Shown here piece after piece: positions 6,406 through 9,388 of a stretch of DNA of 9,388 nt. Under the pieces are notes generated by a model. That model saw only the letters and a program-made list of their open reading frames with translations. It made no database searches and was not told the origin of the DNA. Source of the stretch: Oscillospiraceae bacterium (GTDB lineage: Bacteria > Bacillota > Clostridia > Oscillospirales > Oscillospiraceae); contig JAFRUW010000018.1 of NCBI GenBank assembly GCA_017438675.1, positions 1-9,388 on the forward strand. The letters are read 5' to 3'. The translations under genes and the position numbers were made by a program. The first letter of the stretch is position 1. Every line of letters begins with the position of its first letter.

Positions 6406-7109
6406 ATGAAGAAAAACAGATTTTGTCCCTCATGCTGGCGCTGGTCATGCTCTTCGGCCTGGTCTCCGCGCTGGGAGGCAGCGCGATGGCGGCGGACGTT
6501 ACCATAGACTCGACGAATTTCCCGGACGCAAATTTCCGCGAGTTCGTAAAACAGTATGACACAAACAACAACGGCGTCCTCAACACTGAGGAGCTTGCGG
6601 CGGTTACGACGATGGACTGCGGCTATTATAATATCGCCAGTCTCAAGGGCGTTGAGCACTTCACCGCCCTGAAGACGTTTTACTGCTATAACAATCAGCT
6701 GACGAGCCTTGACTTGAGCAGCAACACCGCCCTGATGCATATTTCCTGCTACAACAATCAGCTGACAAGCCTTGACGTGAGTGCTGTCCCCGCCATCCGT
6801 GACGCGGTGGTTAACGGTACAAAGGACAGTTCAAACCCGGCTTATGATTTTTATTAATCCGGACAGCGTGAACTGCATGTAGACAAGACGGTGACGGTGA
6901 CGGTGACGGCCGGTTCCCCGTCCTACCCCAAGGGGGACGTTGACCGCAGCGGTCAGGTGGAAAACTCCGACCTTATCATGGTGGCCCGCCATGTGGTAAA
7001 TATCCTGACCCTGACGGGTGAGCAGTTCACACTGGGCGACATGAACGACGACAAGGTCATCGACAACAAGGACATAATAACCCTTGCAAAAAAGATTGTA
7101 GGAATGTAA
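6406..7109 (+). pseudogene. Secreted LRR/dockerin protein, broken by a frameshift and an in-frame stop
   Basis: If repaired, this would be a secreted protein of about 234 residues. The ATG at 6406 has AAGGAGG seven nt upstream but reads only MKKNRF in a frame that then yields nonsense. The hydrophobic signal peptide continues in the -1 frame from about 6423 (LSLMLALVMLFGL, ending SAMA-A). One base missing from the A run at 6412-6416, or from the T run at 6421-6424, would join them. Next come an EF-hand-like segment (NFREFVKQYDTNNNGVLNTEEL) and two leucine-rich repeats of CYNNQLTSLD type. A TAA at 6855-6857 then stops the frame, but the same frame continues to 7109 with a type I dockerin-like module holding two calcium loops (DVDRSGQVENSD and DMNDDKVIDNKD). 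A 3.8-copy GACGGT tandem repeat (6887-6909) encodes a TVTVTV linker. Sequencing error could explain the frameshift; the stop codon looks like a true substitution. Confidence 0.8.
6887..6909 (+). repeat. Short tandem repeat (GACGGT, about 3.8 copies)
   Basis: Three perfect GACGGT units (6887-6892, 6893-6898, 6899-6904) and a partial GACGG fourth. The 6-bp unit keeps frame and encodes alternating Thr-Val in the linker before the dockerin module, so length change would be tolerated. Confidence 0.8.
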
Positions 7110-7121
7110 GTTTTTTAGTAT

Positions 7122-7160
7122 AATACAGGGAGGCGGTTCGCCTCCCTGTATTTTTCTCTT
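7122..7160 (+). terminator. Rho-independent terminator after the dockerin gene
   Basis: A 14-bp perfect stem (7122-7135 with 7139-7152, core CAGGGAGGCG/CGCCTCCCTG) with a GTT loop is followed by TTTTTCTCTT. It starts 13 nt after the stop codon at 7109. The stem is flanked by A on the left and T on the right, so it may also act on transcripts from the other strand. Confidence 0.92.
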
Positions 7161-7186
7161 CAAAAGAAATCTAACGATTTCTTTTG
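7161..7186. repeat. Perfect 11-bp palindrome
   Basis: CAAAAGAAATC (7161-7171) and GATTTCTTTTG (7176-7186) form a perfect stem around TAAC, immediately after the terminator. There is no T run after it, so it is not a second terminator on the plus strand. It could be an operator, an RNA processing site or part of a dispersed repeat. The remaining gap (7187-7258) shows only weak promoter-like matches (TTCACT 7210-7215, TAGTAT 7234-7239) that I do not call. Confidence 0.6.
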
Positions 7187-7258
7187 AGTTATTGCGCCGC
7201 TGTATGCTTTTCACTTTCTCACCGCCTTTGGCATAGTATACATCAGGAGGCGGCAGAA

Positions 7259-7624
7259 ATGGAAATAATCGTAATGGATATCGCCGCTGTGTTCATCGTC
7301 TGCGGAGGGTTTTTGCTCCTTATATGGCTGCTCACCGGCCTTGCTCTTACCCCGGTGCCTGTGGACGACAACACAAAACTGTTCATGGTGATTGCCGTGA
7401 ACGGCGACGGCGGCAGCTTTGAGCAGACGATACACAGCCTTGAATGGCTCAGAAGCGAGAGCCGCATACCCATGGAGCTGGTGGTTGCCGACTGCGGTCT
7501 TGACGATCACGGGCAGAAGCTCACCGGGCTTGCCATGGACAGGACAGAGTACATATTCTGCAAACCGGCGGCCCTTGACAGGCTGATTGGAGAACACACA
7601 TGGCTGAAGGAACAGACAAAATAA
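7259..7624 (+). CDS. Small membrane-anchored protein of unknown function
   Basis: A 121-residue protein that I do not recognise. Residues about 7-30 (DIAAVFIVCGGFLLLIWLLTGLAL) are one hydrophobic membrane segment near the N-terminus. The rest is soluble, with a strand-helix-strand feel: LFMVIAVNG, then FEQTIHSLEWLRSE, then MELVVADCGLDDHG. This order loosely resembles the first half of a GT-A/family 2 glycosyltransferase (IPVYN, helix, VVDDGSTD), but the later catalytic parts are absent; this is a weak inference and no enzymatic role is claimed. The start is the ATG at 7259, with a perfect AGGAGG at 7245-7250. An upstream extension to 7184 in the same frame would run into the palindrome and has no ribosome site. 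Its 3' end overlaps recD2 by 25 bp, so the two are likely translated from one mRNA. Confidence 0.75.
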   Translation: MEIIVMDIAAVFIVCGGFLLLIWLLTGLALTPVPVDDNTKLFMVIAVNGDGGSFEQTIHSLEWLRSESRIPMELVVADCGLDDHGQKLTGLAMDRTEYIFCKPAALDRLIGEHTWLKEQTK

Positions 7625-9388
7625 AAGGCGTTGTTGCCGGTATCGTATTCAGAAACAGCGATAACGGCTACACCGTAATGCGCCTTGAGAACGACGAAGG
7701 GGAGACGGTGACGGCGGTGGGATGCATTCCCGGCGCCGCGGAGGGTGACAGACTGGAGCTTACGGGGGAGTGGATGACCCATCCGTCCTACGGGCTTCAG
7801 TTCAGGTCCTCCTCATTCGTTCACCTTCTCCCTAAAACCGTGGGGGAGATATACGCATATCTTGCCTCCGGCGGGATAAAGGGCGTGGGTGCGGCCACGG
7901 CAAAGAACATAGTCGCCCGGTTCGGGGAGGACACCTTCGACATTATGGAGTTCCACCCGGAGAGACTCAGCGAGATAAAGGGCATCAGCCTGAAAAAAGC
8001 CCGGGGGATCGGCCGATCCTTCCGGGAGCGGACAGGCATGCGGGCGCTGACGGAGTATTTAAACGGCTGCGGCCTGAGCCCGTCCTACGCCGTGAAGCTG
8101 TATAACTGCTTCGGCGACGAGGCCATGGCGGCCCTTAAGGACGATCCGTATATACTCATCGCCCCCTATTTCGGCGCGTCCTTCAACGAGGCGGACAAGC
8201 TGGCCGCCCATATGGGATTCATGCTGGACTCCCCCATGCGGGTGAGGGGCGCTATCCTGTACACACTGCGTCAGGGCGCCGACCGGGGAAGCGTATGCCT
8301 GCCGGAGGAGCTCCTTATCGATACAGCCTCCCGGATGATGAAAATCGACCCGCCGGTACTTAAAGAGGGGTTGGACGACCTTGCGGAGTCCTGCGATGTG
8401 GTCAGGGAGGACGAAAAGGTCTATCTAAGCGAGCTGTATGAGGCGGAGCGGTACATAGTATCCCGCCTTGCCCGGATGACCTCTCAGCCCCCCGAGGCGG
8501 AGCCGGGCCTCAGTGAGTTTATCGCGTCCATCGAGACCCACCGGGGTTTAAAATACGCCGGTGAACAGCGGAAGGCGGTTTATCTTGCCGGAACGGTGCA
8601 GGTCATGGCCATTACCGGAGGCCCCGGCACAGGCAAAACCACCGCCATCCGGGGCATTCTCGACCTTTATAAAATGATGGGACTGAAAGCGGTCCTTGCC
8701 GCTCCCACCGGGAGAGCCGCAAAAAGAATGAGCGAGGTCACCGGAGAGGAGGCCGCCACCCTTCACCGGCTGCTGGGCGCCGGATATGCCGAGGACGGCG
8801 AGGGCAGCGCCTTTGAAAAATGCGAAAATGACCCACTGGACTGCGACGCAGTTATACTGGACGAGTCCTCAATGGTTGACATAATACTGATGCATGCCCT
8901 TCTTGCCGCCATGCCGTCAAATTGCCGTCTCGTGATGGTGGGCGACGCCGACCAGCTCCCCTCCGTGGGGCCGGGGACGGTGTTTTCCGACCTCATAGCC
9001 AGCGGCGTCGTGGAAGTGGTGCGCCTCATGGAGATATTCCGTCAGGCGAAGGACAGCCGAATCGTAAAGAATGCCCACCTTATAAACATGGGCGAGCTGC
9101 CGGATCTGAAAAACGAGGTTGGCGACTGTTATTACCTGAACCGCTGTGACGGCGCAGGTGCGGCGGACACCATAGTGGAGCTGTGCTCAAAGCGGCTTGA
9201 AGCTATGGGCCTTTCCCCCCGGGATATACAGGTGCTGACCCCTACGAGGAAAGGTCTTTGCGGCACTGCGGAGCTGAACCGCAGGCTCCAGGAGGCCCTG
9301 AACCCCCCGTCCCCGGAGAAAAACGAGAAGCAATTCGGAGATTTTGTTTTCCGTGAGGGCGATAGGGTGATGCAAATAAAGAACAACT
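7600..9388 (+). CDS. recD2: RecD2 family ATP-dependent DNA helicase (cut by window edge)
   Basis: RecD2 (YrrC type) is a 5'-3' SF1B helicase found in bacteria that lack or do not pair it with RecBC; it acts in DNA repair and replication fork maintenance. The 596 codons seen have no stop. The N-terminal extension that separates RecD2 from RecD of RecBCD is present: an OB-like segment (KGVVAGIVFRNSDNGYTV, about 8-25, with the domain to about 75) and helix-hairpin-helix repeats (GIKGVGAATAKNI, IKGISLKKARGI, about 92-150). The helicase core has Walker A GGPGTGKTT at 340-348, APTGRAAKRMSE, Walker B D421-E422-S423-S424, and GDADQLPSVGPG from 448. TPTRKG follows near 547. Family members have about 740 residues, so the C-terminal helicase motifs lie beyond the window. 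The ATG at 7600 has GGAG seven nt upstream (7589-7592) and overlaps the preceding gene by 25 bp. Confidence 0.96.
   Translation, partial: MAEGTDKIKGVVAGIVFRNSDNGYTVMRLENDEGETVTAVGCIPGAAEGDRLELTGEWMTHPSYGLQFRSSSFVHLLPKTVGEIYAYLASGGIKGVGAATAKNIVARFGEDTFDIMEFHPERLSEIKGISLKKARGIGRSFRERTGMRALTEYLNGCGLSPSYAVKLYNCFGDEAMAALKDDPYILIAPYFGASFNEADKLAAHMGFMLDSPMRVRGAILYTLRQGADRGSVCLPEELLIDTASRMMKIDPPVLKEGLDDLAESCDVVREDEKVYLSELYEAERYIVSRLARMTSQPPEAEPGLSEFIASIETHRGLKYAGEQRKAVYLAGTVQVMAITGGPGTGKTTAIRGILDLYKMMGLKAVLAAPTGRAAKRMSEVTGEEAATLHRLLGAGYAEDGEGSAFEKCENDPLDCDAVILDESSMVDIILMHALLAAMPSNCRLVMVGDADQLPSVGPGTVFSDLIASGVVEVVRLMEIFRQAKDSRIVKNAHLINMGELPDLKNEVGDCYYLNRCDGAGAADTIVELCSKRLEAMGLSPRDIQVLTPTRKGLCGTAELNRRLQEALNPPSPEKNEKQFGDFVFREGDRVMQIKNN

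Noticed and set aside
6411..6417. Programmed -1 frameshift site in the signal peptide (G AAA AAC)
   Set aside because: It is not the classical A AAA AAC heptamer, the shift would occur three codons into the protein, and the later in-frame TAA points to decay.
7119..7124. TATAAT as a promoter for the small membrane protein
   Set aside because: It sits at the base of the terminator stem, would be followed at once by that terminator, and has a poor -35.
1..9388. CRISPR array, tRNA, rRNA, phage or toxin-antitoxin genes
   Set aside because: No regularly spaced repeats, cloverleaf sequences, rRNA-like stretches or characteristic proteins were found by eye.

Overview
The window looks like chromosomal DNA from a gut-type Clostridia, probably Oscillospiraceae/Ruminococcaceae. 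The evidence is GC-rich genes with AT-rich spacers, Gram-positive style promoters and strong AGGAGG-type ribosome sites, a RecD2 helicase, a secreted leucine-rich-repeat/dockerin protein, and palindromic intergenic repeats of a kind I recall from gut Firmicutes. The family assignment is inference; there is no rRNA or tRNA here to confirm it.

Layout. 1-1439 (minus) is the N-terminal 479 codons of uvrA, running off the left edge. A short intergenic region (1440-1624) holds two back-to-back promoters whose -35 boxes overlap. From there four genes run on the plus strand: radC (1625-2296), a Gfo/Idh/MocA oxidoreductase (2345-3307), a HAD-IIB phosphatase overlapping it by 8 bp (3300-3980), and uvrB (4035-5996). 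The spacers after radC, the phosphatase and uvrB, and the radC leader, carry pieces of one AT-rich repeat family.

5997-6405 has no gene. It holds a composite palindromic repeat (about 6031-6244), a good promoter (6260-6288) and a structured leader. That leader ends in a terminator-like hairpin containing the ribosome-binding site of the next gene. That gene (6406-7109) would encode a secreted protein with an EF-hand-like/LRR part and a C-terminal dockerin, but it has a frameshift in the signal peptide and an in-frame TAA before the dockerin, so it is called a pseudogene. A strong intrinsic terminator (7122-7160) and a separate perfect palindrome (7161-7186) follow. The window closes with a small membrane-anchored protein of unknown function (7259-7624), overlapping by 25 bp the start of recD2 (7600 to the right edge, 596 codons seen).

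Functionally this is mostly DNA repair: UvrA and UvrB for nucleotide excision repair, RecD2 helicase, and RadC, whose role is unsettled. uvrA and uvrB are on opposite strands about 2.6 kb apart instead of in one uvrBA operon. I found no convincing new biological system. The items most worth a second look are the structured leader plus broken dockerin gene, the composite palindromic element, and the repeats sitting at successive stop codons.
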